64,000 nt of DNA, from assembly GCA_041906305.1 (NCBI GenBank), contig JAYRJL010000001.1:1240001-1304000 (forward strand). The letters are read 5' to 3'. A program made the translations under genes and the position numbers. The notes beneath the pieces were generated by a model. That model searched no databases. It was not told the origin of the DNA and worked only from the letters and a program-made list of their open reading frames with translations. The DNA is from SHVZ01 sp041906305 (GTDB lineage: Bacteria > Pseudomonadota > Alphaproteobacteria > SHVZ01). Shown here piece after piece: positions 1 through 8,265 of the stretch. How positions within the stretch are numbered: the first letter of the stretch is position 1; every line of letters begins with the position of its first letter.

Positions 1-1038
1 TTCGACGGCCTCAAGCGCGTCTTCAAGACCAAGCAGACGATGTTCGTCTACGCCTCCAACGGTCACGGCGCCTGGGAGGCGGCGGTCGTCAACCTGTTCT
101 CGCCCGGCGACAAGGTGCTGGTGCTGGAGACCGGGCGCTTCTCGGCCTCGTGGGGCGAGATGGCGAAGGCCTACGGCCTCGAGGTCGAGACGCTGAACTT
201 CGACTGGCGGATGGGCGTGGAGCCGGCGAAGGTCGAGGAGCGCCTCAAGAAAGACACCGCCCGCGAGATCCGCGGCATCCTGCTCGTCCACAACGAGACG
301 GCGACCGGAGTCGCCCACCCCGTTGCCGAGGTCCGCAAGGCGATCGACCGCGCCGGCCATCCCGGCCTCTTCCTCTCGGACACGATCTCCTCGCTGGGAT
401 CGATCGACTTCCGGATGGACGAGTGGAAGGTCGACGTCGCCGTCGGCGGTTCGCAGAAGGGCCTCATGCTGCCGATCGGCATGGGCTTCACCGGGGTCAG
501 CAAGAAGGCGCTGGACGCGACCCAGTCGGCGACCTTGCCGCGCGCCTATTTCGACTGGCGCCTGATGCTCGGCCGCCAGCCGCAGAAGTTCCCCGGCACC
601 GCGCCGGTGCACCACTTCTACGGCCTGGCCGAGGCGATCAGGATGCTGGACGAGGAGGGGCTCGACAACGTCTTCGCCCGCCACCGTCGCCTCGCCGATG
701 CTACCCGCGCGGCGGTCCGCGTCTGGGGCGAGGAGGGGAGCATGGAGCTCTTCTGCCAGAACGAGAAGCTCTACTCGGATTCGGTCACCGCGATCCTGAT
801 GAAGCCCGGCATCGATGCCGAGAAGGTTCGCCAGGCCGCGCTCGACCACTACAACGTCTCGCTCGGCGGCGGCCTCGACAATCTCAAGGGCAAGGTCTTC
901 CGCATCGGCCACATGGGCGACCTCAACGAGCCGATGCTGCTGGGTGCGCTGGCCGCGGTCGAGATGTCGTTCAAGACCGCCGGCATTCCCTACCGCAAGG
1001 GCGGCGTCGACGCGGCGATGGCGAAGCTCGCCCGCTGA
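1..1038 (+). CDS. Class V aminotransferase (serine/alanine-glyoxylate type), 5'-truncated
   Basis: PLP-dependent aminotransferase. The frame is open from the first base, so the gene starts outside the window; 345 residues are visible, about 50 fewer than the usual length of this family. The expected fold-type I landmarks are present: a VHNETATGV segment, the FLSDTISSLGS aspartate stretch that contacts the cofactor, and GGSQKGLM, whose lysine should form the internal aldimine. This arrangement is typical of serine-glyoxylate or alanine-glyoxylate aminotransferases, which move an amino group to glyoxylate. The stop overlaps the start of the next gene (TGATG), so a HAD phosphatase is translationally coupled to it. 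A link to photorespiration-like C2 metabolism or the serine cycle is inference; the exact amino donor cannot be read from sequence. Confidence 0.85.
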   Translation, partial: FDGLKRVFKTKQTMFVYASNGHGAWEAAVVNLFSPGDKVLVLETGRFSASWGEMAKAYGLEVETLNFDWRMGVEPAKVEERLKKDTAREIRGILLVHNETATGVAHPVAEVRKAIDRAGHPGLFLSDTISSLGSIDFRMDEWKVDVAVGGSQKGLMLPIGMGFTGVSKKALDATQSATLPRAYFDWRLMLGRQPQKFPGTAPVHHFYGLAEAIRMLDEEGLDNVFARHRRLADATRAAVRVWGEEGSMELFCQNEKLYSDSVTAILMKPGIDAEKVRQAALDHYNVSLGGGLDNLKGKVFRIGHMGDLNEPMLLGALAAVEMSFKTAGIPYRKGGVDAAMAKLAR

Positions 1039-1724
1039 TGAGCCTTCAGCGTACGCCTGACCTGGTCATCTTCGACTGCGACGGGGTGCTGATCGACAGC
1101 GAGATCCTCTATTGCCGGATCGACGCCGAGGAGTTCACGCGCGGCGGCTATCCGATCTCGGCGAACGAGTTCGCGCGGAAGTTCGTCGGCATCACCTTCG
1201 ACAAGACGTTGAAGATCGCGGCCGAGGAGCTCGGGCGCCCGCTTCCAGACGAGGTCGCGATCCGGGTGAACGAACGGGTCAGGACCGTGATCCCGGCCGA
1301 GCTCAGGGCGGTCAAGGGAATCGCCGCGCTGCTCGACCGGATCGGCCTGCCGTTCTGCGTCGCCTCCAATACCGAGACCGAGCGGCTGCGGTGGAACCTC
1401 GAGATCGCCGGCCTCCTGCATCGCTTCGACCCTCATGTCTACAGCGCCAAGATGGTCGCGCGCGGCAAGCCGGCGCCCGATCTCTTCTGGCACGCGGCCG
1501 GGCAGTTCGGCGTCCCGCCGGAGCGCTGCCTGGTGATAGAGGACTCGACGGTCGGGGTCGGCGCGGCGGTGGCCGCCGGCATGCCGGTCCTGGGATTCGT
1601 CGGCGGCGAGCACTGCTGGCCCGAGCTCGGGGACCAGCTTCGGGGCGCGGGGGCCTTCGACGTCGCTTCGACCTGCGACGACATCCATGCCGTCCTGGCG
1701 AAGGCGGCGATAGCGGCGCCCTGA
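1038..1724 (+). CDS. HAD-superfamily phosphatase (phosphoglycolate phosphatase / beta-phosphoglucomutase-like)
   Basis: A 228-residue haloacid dehalogenase-like hydrolase. All four motifs are visible: motif I FDCDGVLID at residues 10-18 (nucleophile and acid/base aspartates), motif II VASNTE, motif III lysine in ARGKPAPD, and motif IV CLVIEDSTVGVGAA. The helical insert between motifs I and II is a subclass IA cap, as in Gph and beta-phosphoglucomutase relatives. The ATG at 1038 overlaps the aminotransferase stop, so the two are probably one transcript. A role in removing phosphate from a C2 or C3 phospho-acid would fit the glyoxylate-linked neighbour, but that is inference. It lacks the features expected of phosphonoacetaldehyde hydrolase. 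Confidence 0.85.
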   Translation: MSLQRTPDLVIFDCDGVLIDSEILYCRIDAEEFTRGGYPISANEFARKFVGITFDKTLKIAAEELGRPLPDEVAIRVNERVRTVIPAELRAVKGIAALLDRIGLPFCVASNTETERLRWNLEIAGLLHRFDPHVYSAKMVARGKPAPDLFWHAAGQFGVPPERCLVIEDSTVGVGAAVAAGMPVLGFVGGEHCWPELGDQLRGAGAFDVASTCDDIHAVLAKAAIAAP

Positions 1725-1769
1725 ACGGGTTTGCACCGCGCTTCCGGCGGTCCTAGCCTTGGCAATGTC

Positions 1770-2948
1770 ATGAGCGAACCCGGCCACACGCAGCGCATCG
1801 ACGACGAGGAGATCCGCGAGCTGATCTCCGGTCTTCGCATCGGCTCTGTCCGCCAGCTTCCGGACCTGACCGGGATCAACCTCTCCGGCCTCGACCTCGA
1901 GGCGTTGCCCCTCAAGAAGGCGCGGCTCTGCAACGCGGATCTCCGCCGGACCAGGCTGGTGCGGGCCAACCTGGTGGAAGCCGACCTCTCGGGGGCCGAT
2001 CTCACCGGCGCGGACCTCACCGGCGCCGATCTGTCGAAGTCGCAGCTCAAGGGCTCGCGGCTGCGCCAGGCGAATCTCAACCGCTGCATCCTGACCGGCG
2101 CCGATCTCCGCACCGGCAGCGCCGCGGGCAAGGCCAGGGATGGGGTGCTCGGCGAGACGACCGATCTCTCCGGCTGCACGCTCGAATATGCCGAGGCGTC
2201 GATGGCGGTGATGTCGGGCGTCGATCTGACCGGTGCCAGCCTGGTCGGCGCCGACCTGAGCGGCGTCGAGCTTCACGGCGCCAACCTCACCGGCGCCAAC
2301 CTCTCCCATACCGATCTCCGCGGCGCCAACCTCGGCGAGGCGATGCTGGGGGCGGCGGTGTTCGTCGGTTCGGACCTGCGCGGGGCCAAGCTGACCAACG
2401 CCAAGGGGGAGGGCGCGACCTTCGTCGGGGCCAAGCTCGAAGGAACCGAGTTCGGCGGCTCGGATCGCAAGATCTGGCGCATCGACGACAAGATCCCGAT
2501 CGTAGGTCCCGGCCGGTTTCCGAACGACGTGCTCGTGGCCTTGGACGGGCACCAGGCGTGGCTGGCCTCCAACGGCGCCCGGGGCGCGCGTGCCGTCCTC
2601 CATGGGGCGGATCTCAGCTACTTCGACTTCTCGGCGCGGGACCTGACCGGGGTGGATTTTTCCGGCTCGCGACTGCTCGGTGCGCGGCTTCGCGGGACGA
2701 AGCTCTCGCTGGCGACCCTGTCGCGCTGCAACCTGACCGCGGCTGATCTCGCCGGTGCCGACCTCACCGGGACCATGCTGGCGGGAGCCGTGCTGCGCCG
2801 GGCGACCCTCGCTCATGCGCGGGTCGGATCGGTGCATATCCCGGACGGCCGGGGCGGCGGCCGCGACCAGGCGACGATCCTGATCGACGCCGACATCCGG
2901 GATGCGGACCTCCTCGGCGTCGACCTCGCGAAGTGCCTCACCGAATAG
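1770..2948 (+). CDS. Pentapeptide-repeat protein
   Basis: A 392-residue protein built mainly of A(D/N)LxX pentapeptide repeats, which fold as a right-handed quadrilateral beta-helix. One block covers roughly residues 25-230 and a second covers roughly 285-390. Between them is a non-repetitive segment with HQAWLASNGARGARA, a linker often found leading into GADLS repeats. No signal peptide or membrane segment is seen, so it is probably cytoplasmic. The ATG at 1770 is chosen because MSEPGHTQ leads directly into the conserved part; no strong Shine-Dalgarno site precedes it. The repeats make the DNA internally repetitive (many GCCGACCT and GGCGCC units) and create long spurious open frames on the other strand. 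Function is unknown; some relatives act as DNA mimics, but nothing here shows that. Confidence 0.85.
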   Translation: MSEPGHTQRIDDEEIRELISGLRIGSVRQLPDLTGINLSGLDLEALPLKKARLCNADLRRTRLVRANLVEADLSGADLTGADLTGADLSKSQLKGSRLRQANLNRCILTGADLRTGSAAGKARDGVLGETTDLSGCTLEYAEASMAVMSGVDLTGASLVGADLSGVELHGANLTGANLSHTDLRGANLGEAMLGAAVFVGSDLRGAKLTNAKGEGATFVGAKLEGTEFGGSDRKIWRIDDKIPIVGPGRFPNDVLVALDGHQAWLASNGARGARAVLHGADLSYFDFSARDLTGVDFSGSRLLGARLRGTKLSLATLSRCNLTAADLAGADLTGTMLAGAVLRRATLAHARVGSVHIPDGRGGGRDQATILIDADIRDADLLGVDLAKCLTE

Positions 2949-2977
2949 CGGCGGCCTTGGGATAGAGTCGCGGCGCC

Positions 2978-4210
2978 ATGCCGAAGTCCGCCGCGGTCCG
3001 CTTGATCCTCCTGCTCATCGCCGTTACCGGCGTCAGCCAGTTCTATCGCGCCTCGGCCGCCGTCATCGCGCCGGAGCTGATGGCGGACCTCCGGATCGGT
3101 CCCGAGACGCTGGGCCTCGCCGGCAGCGCCTTCTTCATCGCGCTCGGCGTCATGCAGATTCCGGTCGGAATCCTGTTCGACCGGATCGGGCCCCGGCTGA
3201 CCGTCGGCAGCCTGACCCTTGCCTCGGTTTTCGGCGCCGTCCTGCATGCGCTCGCGGATTCGGGTGCCATGCTCGTTGCGGCGCGCACAGTGCTTGGGCT
3301 CGGCTCGGCCGCCAGCTTCATGAGCGTGGTGGTGCTCTGCTCGCGCTGGTTTCCGCGCGAGAGGCTGAGCCTCACGCTGAGCTGGGTTTTCTCGGCGAGC
3401 CAGGTCGGCATCTTCGTCGCGACCACGCCTCTCGCCTACGCGACGTCGTCGATCGGCTGGCGCTGGAGCTTCGTCATCGCCGCCCTGCTGACCGCCGCCA
3501 TCGCCGTCGTATTCCTCTGGCAGGTCACCGACGATCCGCCGGGCCGGGCGCCGGCGCCACGGAGCCCGGAGACCTTCGGCGATATTCTGCGCGGGCTTCG
3601 ATCCGTTTGGCGTACGCCGGGCCTGCCCAAGATCCTTGCGGTCCACTGCTTCATCTATGCGAGCATGGCGACCGTGCTTGGCCTCTGGGGCGGTCCTTAC
3701 CTTCGCGACGTGCACGGGCTCGACGCGGTCGCCCGCGGCAACGTGCTTCTGGCGATGGCAGCGGCCCAGGTCGTCGGCATTCTCGCCTTCGGCCCCCTGG
3801 ACCGTGTCTTTAACACGCGGAAATGGATCGTGATCGCCGGTGGTGCCGGCACGGTTTCGGTGCTGTCGATCTTGGCGCTGATACCGGAGATGCCGCTGAC
3901 CGCGGCGACCGTGCTATTGGTTCTCCTTTGCGCCGTCACCTCCTACAGCTTGATCGTCGTCGCCCACGGGCGCAGCCTGTTTCCCGACCATCTGGCCGGG
4001 CGGGGCGTCACGACGGTCAACATCGCGCAGGTGAGCGGCAGCGCGCTGTTGCCGATCGTCACCGGACTGATCATCGGCGCCGTTTCCGGGGATGTCGAGC
4101 CACGGCCCGAGATCGCCTATCGTCTTGCTTTCGCTGCGATCGCCACCTGCCTGGCGGCCGGCCTTCTCGTCTATCTGACGGCCGCGGACGCCAAGCCGCG
4201 GCAATCGTGA
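2978..4210 (+). CDS. Major facilitator superfamily transporter
   Basis: A 410-residue polytopic protein with about 12 hydrophobic segments and the MFS loop 2-3 signature GILFDRIGPRLTVG near residues 66-79. The N-terminal SQFYRASAAVIAPEL segment is common in MFS proteins of the nitrate/nitrite-porter-like and organic-acid groups. It sits alone between the pentapeptide gene and the promoter region of the first ABC operon, in the same direction. The substrate cannot be predicted. Length and membrane topology are complete, with no sign of damage. Confidence 0.85.
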   Translation: MPKSAAVRLILLLIAVTGVSQFYRASAAVIAPELMADLRIGPETLGLAGSAFFIALGVMQIPVGILFDRIGPRLTVGSLTLASVFGAVLHALADSGAMLVAARTVLGLGSAASFMSVVVLCSRWFPRERLSLTLSWVFSASQVGIFVATTPLAYATSSIGWRWSFVIAALLTAAIAVVFLWQVTDDPPGRAPAPRSPETFGDILRGLRSVWRTPGLPKILAVHCFIYASMATVLGLWGGPYLRDVHGLDAVARGNVLLAMAAAQVVGILAFGPLDRVFNTRKWIVIAGGAGTVSVLSILALIPEMPLTAATVLLVLLCAVTSYSLIVVAHGRSLFPDHLAGRGVTTVNIAQVSGSALLPIVTGLIIGAVSGDVEPRPEIAYRLAFAAIATCLAAGLLVYLTAADAKPRQS

Positions 4211-4319
4211 TGGACCCAGCCGCGAATAGACGTTGTCATGTAACTGTCATTTTGCTCGTATCATAAATGCCAAATTAGCTCATAGACTGGCAGCCCAGCC
4301 AGCGAAGGGGAGGTACCAG
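4211..4319 (+). promoter_or_regulatory. AT-rich leader of the first ABC operon
   Basis: This 109-base gap is clearly richer in A+T than its surroundings. It contains TTGTCA at 4233-4238 and TATCAT at 4259-4264, which could act as a weak sigma-70-like promoter although the 20-base spacing is long. A strong Shine-Dalgarno site AGGGGAGG at 4306-4313 lies 6 bases before the ATG at 4320 and fixes the start of the binding-protein gene. The promoter assignment is tentative. Confidence 0.3.
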
Positions 4320-5417
4320 ATGAAGTCGATGCTGAAAGTGCTCTCGGTTTCGGCGCTCGTCGCGGTCGCGATGTCCACAGGCGCTCAGGCGCAGATGGAC
4401 AAGCTGATCGCCGACGCCAAGGCGGAAGGCATGCTGACGACGATCGCACTGCCGCACGACTGGTGCGGCTACGGCGACCTGATCGCCAGCTTCAAGTCGA
4501 AGTACGGCATACGCGTCAACGAGCTCAATCCCGACGCGGGTTCGGCGGACGAGATCGAGGCGATCAAGGCGAACCGCAACAACAAGGGTCCGCAGGCGCC
4601 GGACGTGATCGACGTCGGCCTCGCGTTCGGACCGTCGGCGAAGAAGGACGGGCTGCTGCAGCCCTACAAGGTCGCCACCTGGGCATCCATCCCGGACGAC
4701 GCCAAGGATCCGGAAGGCTATTGGTACGGCGACTACTACGGCGTGCTGTCGTTCCAGGTGAATGCGGACATCATCAAGGAGATTCCGCGCGACTGGTCGG
4801 ACCTCCTGAAGCCGGCCTACAAGAATTCGGTCGCGCTCGCGGGCGACCCGCGCGCCTCGAACCAGGCGATCCAGGCCGTCTATGCGGCCGGTCTCGCGCT
4901 CGGCGGCAACGATCCGGCCAAGGCCGGAGAGGCGGGCCTCAAGTACTTCGCCGAGATGAACAAGAACGGCAACTTCGTGCCGGTCATCGGCAAGGCCGCC
5001 TCGCTCGCCCAGGGCGCGACGCCGATCGTGATTCGCTGGGACTACAACGCGCTCTCGGACCGCGACACCCTGAAGGGCAACCCGAAGGTCGAGGTCGTCG
5101 TTCCGAAGTCGGGCGTGGTCGCCGGCGTCTACGTGCAGGCGATCAGTGCCTTCGCCCCGCACCCGAACGCGGCGAAGCTCTGGATGGAACACCTCTACTC
5201 CGACGAGGGCCAGATCGCGTGGCTCAAGGGCTATTGCCATCCGATCCGCTTCAATGATCTCGCCAAGAACAAGAAGATCCCGGCCGACCTGCTGGCCAAG
5301 CTCCCGCCGGCGGAGGCCTACGAGAAGGCCGCCTTCCCGACGCTCGAACAGCAGAACGCGTCGAAGGAGATCATCACCAAGCAGTGGGACGCCGTCGTCG
5401 GCGCCAACGTGAAATAG
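4320..5417 (+). CDS. ABC importer, periplasmic substrate-binding protein (Fe/polyamine/phosphonate-type family)
   Basis: A 365-residue extracellular binding protein. The N-terminus MKSMLKVLSVSALVAVAMS followed by TGAQAQ is a clear Sec signal peptide with cleavage near residue 25. The mature part begins LIADAKAEGMLTTIALPHDW, the layout of the family holding iron(III), polyamine and 2-aminoethylphosphonate binding proteins. Two cysteines (HDWCGYG and KGYCHPI) could form a disulfide in the periplasm. It is first in a four-gene operon with two permeases and an ATPase, so the importer is complete. The substrate is unresolved; the permease and ATPase types favour a polyamine-like or small anionic ligand. 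The ATG at 4320 is set by an excellent ribosome-binding site. Confidence 0.85.
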   Translation: MKSMLKVLSVSALVAVAMSTGAQAQMDKLIADAKAEGMLTTIALPHDWCGYGDLIASFKSKYGIRVNELNPDAGSADEIEAIKANRNNKGPQAPDVIDVGLAFGPSAKKDGLLQPYKVATWASIPDDAKDPEGYWYGDYYGVLSFQVNADIIKEIPRDWSDLLKPAYKNSVALAGDPRASNQAIQAVYAAGLALGGNDPAKAGEAGLKYFAEMNKNGNFVPVIGKAASLAQGATPIVIRWDYNALSDRDTLKGNPKVEVVVPKSGVVAGVYVQAISAFAPHPNAAKLWMEHLYSDEGQIAWLKGYCHPIRFNDLAKNKKIPADLLAKLPPAEAYEKAAFPTLEQQNASKEIITKQWDAVVGANVK

Positions 5418-5431
5418 TCGTGCGTTACCGG

Positions 5432-5461
5432 CGCGGGCCCGTGGATATCCAGGGGCCCGCG
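5432..5461 (+). other. Intercistronic hairpin between binding-protein and permease genes
   Basis: A 9-bp GC-only stem (CGCGGGCCC at 5432-5440 with GGGCCCGCG at 5453-5461) encloses the palindrome TGGATATCCA. It is not followed by a T-run, so it is less likely to terminate transcription than to protect the 3' end of the binding-protein message. That would raise binding protein over permease, as known for E. coli malE-malF. The function is inferred from position and shape. Confidence 0.55.
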
Positions 5462-5473
5462 TCTCCCGCCTAG

Positions 5474-6376
5474 ATGACCCAGCCAGCTCCGCCTCAGGCC
5501 CTGTCTTCCAGCGCGCCTGGCCTCTCCCCGAGCCGCTTCTCCTGGGATTGGCTCGGTGTCGTCCCGTTCTTCCTGTTCGCGATCCTGTTCCTGATCCTGC
5601 CGACGGCCTTCCTGGTGATCGGCGCCTTCCAGGACCCGGAAGGCCACTTCACGCTCCGGAACATCGCCAACCTGACGCAGCCGTCGATCGTCGCGGCCTA
5701 CTGGATCAGCATCAAGGTCAGCGCCGCATCGGCGATCGTCGGCGGTTTCTTCGGCTTCCTGATCGCCTATGCGGCGATCGCCGGCGGGGTGCCCGGATGG
5801 ATCCGTCCGACCCTGATGACCTTCTCAGGGGTCGCGTCCAATTTCGCCGGCGTGCCGCTCGCCTTCGCCTTCCTGGCGACGCTTGGCCGCACCGGCCTCG
5901 TGACCGTGCTGCTGATCAAGTACCTCGACTTCAACATCTACCAGACCGGTTTCAACCTGCTCAGCTTCTGGGGGCTGGTGCTGACCTACCTCTACTTCCA
6001 GATCCCGCTGATGATCCTGATCATGGCGCCGGCGATCGACGGGCTGAAGCGAGAGTGGCGAGAGGCTTCGACCATCCTCGGTGCCACCAATTGGCAGTAC
6101 TGGCGCTACATCGCGCTGCCGGTACTGGGGCCGAGCCTGCTCGGCACGACGCTGCTCCTTTTCGCCAATGCCTTCGGCGCGATCGCGACCGCCTACGGGC
6201 TGACCGGCAGTTCGCTCAACATCGTGACGATCCTGCTGTTCGCGCAGATCCGGGGCGACGTGCTGCACGACCAGAACCTGGGCTATGCGCTGGCGCTCGG
6301 CATGATCGTGATCACCGGCGCCTCGAACATCGCCTATATCTGGCTGCGCGCCCGCAGCGAGCGGTGGCAGCGATGA
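5474..6376 (+). CDS. ABC importer permease subunit 1
   Basis: A 300-residue inner-membrane permease with six or so hydrophobic segments, starting after a short proline/serine-rich cytoplasmic N-terminus. The ATPase-contacting EAA-type loop is visible near residues 197-215 (REASTILGATNWQYWRYIAL) and is followed by LPVLGPSLL. It belongs to the binding-protein-dependent permease family used for polyamine, sulfate and iron importers. No strong ribosome-binding site precedes the ATG at 5474. Its stop overlaps the next permease start by four bases (ATGA, 6373-6376), so the two should be made in equal amounts and form a heterodimer. Confidence 0.88.
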   Translation: MTQPAPPQALSSSAPGLSPSRFSWDWLGVVPFFLFAILFLILPTAFLVIGAFQDPEGHFTLRNIANLTQPSIVAAYWISIKVSAASAIVGGFFGFLIAYAAIAGGVPGWIRPTLMTFSGVASNFAGVPLAFAFLATLGRTGLVTVLLIKYLDFNIYQTGFNLLSFWGLVLTYLYFQIPLMILIMAPAIDGLKREWREASTILGATNWQYWRYIALPVLGPSLLGTTLLLFANAFGAIATAYGLTGSSLNIVTILLFAQIRGDVLHDQNLGYALALGMIVITGASNIAYIWLRARSERWQR

Positions 6377-7164
6377 AGCGCGCCAGGATCGGTCCCTGGA
6401 TCGCGCTGATCCTCGGCATGCTCTACTTCCTTGTGCCGCTGATCGCGACATTCGAGTTCTCGCTCCGCATGCGCCGCGGCGAGTACAGCTTCGATGCCTA
6501 CGCCGTGGTCCTGGCTGATCCGCGATTCCAGGCGACCTTCGGCTACTCGACGGCATTGGCGTTCGCGACGATCATCGTCGGCGTGCTGCTGGTGGTGCCG
6601 ACCGCCTATTGGGTGAACCTGCGCCTTCCGAGGCTGCGGCCGGTGATCGAGTTCATCACGCTGCTGCCGCTGGTGATCCCGGCTATCGTGCTCGTCTTCG
6701 GATATCTGCGCATGTACAACAGCGAATCCTGGCTGCCGATGACCTCCAGCGAGCGGCTGACCGATCTGCTGCTGACGTTCGGGTACGTCACGCTGGCGCT
6801 CCCCTACATGTATCGAGCCGTCGATAATGGGCTCCGCGCCATTGATGTCCGCACCCTGACCGAGGCAGCGCAGAGCCTCGGCGCCGGTTGGACCACCATC
6901 CTGTTCCGCGTGATCCTGCCGAACGTGCGTGTCGCGGTCTTGAGCGGCGCCTTCCTCACCTTCGCGATCGTGATCGGCGAATTCACCTTGGCGGCGCTGC
7001 TCGATCGTCCTGCCTTCGGACCCTACCTTCAGCTGATCGGTGCCAACCGCGCCTACGAGCCGTCTGCGCTGGCGATCATCGCCTTCGGCGTCACCTGGGC
7101 TTGCATGGGCCTGATCAACGTCGTCGGCCGCGCCTCGCACGGCCAGACGCCCAAGACGCCGTAA
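6373..7164 (+). CDS. ABC importer permease subunit 2
   Basis: A 263-residue permease, the partner of the gene upstream. The first membrane segment follows immediately (ARIGPWIALILGMLYFLVPL). The coupling loop appears as TEAAQSLGAGWTTILFRVIL near residues 160-180. The ATG at 6373 shares four bases with the previous stop. The ATPase gene begins 10 bases after its stop. It is predicted to pair with permease 1 in the inner membrane and carry the ligand delivered by the binding protein encoded at 4320. Confidence 0.88.
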   Translation: MKRARIGPWIALILGMLYFLVPLIATFEFSLRMRRGEYSFDAYAVVLADPRFQATFGYSTALAFATIIVGVLLVVPTAYWVNLRLPRLRPVIEFITLLPLVIPAIVLVFGYLRMYNSESWLPMTSSERLTDLLLTFGYVTLALPYMYRAVDNGLRAIDVRTLTEAAQSLGAGWTTILFRVILPNVRVAVLSGAFLTFAIVIGEFTLAALLDRPAFGPYLQLIGANRAYEPSALAIIAFGVTWACMGLINVVGRASHGQTPKTP

Positions 7165-7173
7165 GGAGCGCGG

Positions 7174-8247
7174 ATGGCCTTCCTCGAGATCGAGCATCTG
7201 CGCAAGTCCTTCGGCACCCTTGCCGTGGTCGAGGATTTCGACCTCGCGGTCGAGCGGGGCGAGTTCATCTCCTTCCTCGGTCCATCCGGCTGCGGCAAGA
7301 CGACGACGCTGCGCATGGTCGCCGGATTCGAGACGCCGACTTCCGGCCTGATCCGCATCGACGGCAGGGACGTGACCGGCGCCAAGCCGAACCAGCGGAA
7401 CGTCGGCATGGTGTTCCAGTCCTACGCGCTGTTCCCGAACATGACGATCGCCGACAATGTCGGCTTCGGGCTCAAGGTCGCCGGCCGCCCTATCGCCGAA
7501 ATCAAGTCGCGGGTCGAGGAGATGCTGGCGCTGATCAAGCTCCCGCAGCTCGGCGGCCGCTATCCCTACCAGCTCTCCGGCGGCCAGCAGCAGCGCGTGG
7601 CCCTCGCCCGTGCGCTCGCGATCAAGCCGAAGCTCCTGCTGCTGGACGAGCCGCTGTCGGCGCTGGATGCCAAGATCCGCGTCTCCCTGCGCCAGGAGAT
7701 CCGGCAGATCCAGCGCGAGCTCGGCATCACCGCGATCTACGTGACCCACGATCAGGAAGAAGCGCTCTCGATCTCCGACCGCATCGTGGTGATGAGCCAG
7801 GGGCGGATGGAGCAGGTCGGCACCCCCTTCGAGATCTACAACTACCCGCGGACCCGCTTCGTCGCTTCGTTCGTCGGCACGCTGAACCTGCTGAAGGCTC
7901 AGGTGGTCGAGGCGGGCGGCAGGCTGACCGTCGATGGTCAGCCCGTTGCGACCGCATCGCCTCTCGGCAGCGCCAAGCCGGGTGATTTCCGTTCGATCGC
8001 GCTCAGGCCCGAGGCGGTGTCGCTGGCGGTCGGCGCCGGCGATGCCAACACGCTCCAGGGCACGGTCGAGGAGGTCAGCTTCCTCGGTTCGGTGGTGCGC
8101 ATCCGGGTCCGCTTCGGCGAGAACGCCGTCTCGCTCGATACCTTCAACAAGCCGAGCGTGGCGCCACCCGAACGCGGCACCCAGGTCTCGGTCAGCTTCG
8201 CGCGCGAAGCGCTGTTGGTGCTGGACGGAGACGGGGCAGCGGCCTGA
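7174..8247 (+). CDS. ABC importer ATP-binding subunit
   Basis: A 357-residue ATPase of the CUT1/PotA-type (MalK-like) group. Visible motifs are Walker A GPSGCGKTT (about residues 34-42), Q-loop MVFQSYALFP, signature LSGGQQQR (about 133), Walker B LLLLDEP, and H-loop VTHDQEE. The C-terminal 110 residues form a TOBE domain (RSIALRPEAVSL; EEVSFLGSVVRIRV), typical of polyamine, iron and phosphonate importers. AAGGAG just before the ATG at 7174 supports this start. It closes the four-gene operon; a GC-rich hairpin overlaps the stop codon. Confidence 0.9.
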   Translation: MAFLEIEHLRKSFGTLAVVEDFDLAVERGEFISFLGPSGCGKTTTLRMVAGFETPTSGLIRIDGRDVTGAKPNQRNVGMVFQSYALFPNMTIADNVGFGLKVAGRPIAEIKSRVEEMLALIKLPQLGGRYPYQLSGGQQQRVALARALAIKPKLLLLDEPLSALDAKIRVSLRQEIRQIQRELGITAIYVTHDQEEALSISDRIVVMSQGRMEQVGTPFEIYNYPRTRFVASFVGTLNLLKAQVVEAGGRLTVDGQPVATASPLGSAKPGDFRSIALRPEAVSLAVGAGDANTLQGTVEEVSFLGSVVRIRVRFGENAVSLDTFNKPSVAPPERGTQVSVSFAREALLVLDGDGAAA

Positions 8248-8258
8248 GCCGCCGCCCC
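8233..8258. terminator. GC-rich hairpin between convergent genes
   Basis: GGGGCAGCGGC (8233-8243) pairs with GCCGCCGCCCC (8248-8258) apart from one A-C mismatch. The loop is the four bases that include the stop of the ATPase gene. It lies between the ATPase and the oppositely oriented binding-protein pseudogene (stop at 8266), so it could end transcription from both sides. Neither side carries a T-run, so classic Rho-independent termination is uncertain. Confidence 0.4.
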
Positions 8259-8265
8259 GTGCGCG

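Noticed and set aside
1..1724. PhnW/PhnX pair for 2-aminoethylphosphonate breakdown, with the next ABC operon as its importer
   Set aside because: The aminotransferase has serine/alanine-glyoxylate signatures, and the HAD protein is a standard subclass I phosphatase without the phosphonatase active-site lysine region. The importer family alone does not prove it.
1980..2340. Possible tandem-repeat or CRISPR-like array
   Set aside because: The periodicity is about 15 bases and in frame; it is the coding sequence of A(D/N)LxX pentapeptides, with no spacers.
990..2837. A 615-codon open frame on the minus strand opposite the pentapeptide gene
   Set aside because: Its protein is arginine-, alanine- and glutamate-rich with no domain and mirrors the pentapeptide repeats; high G+C removes stops from this frame by chance.
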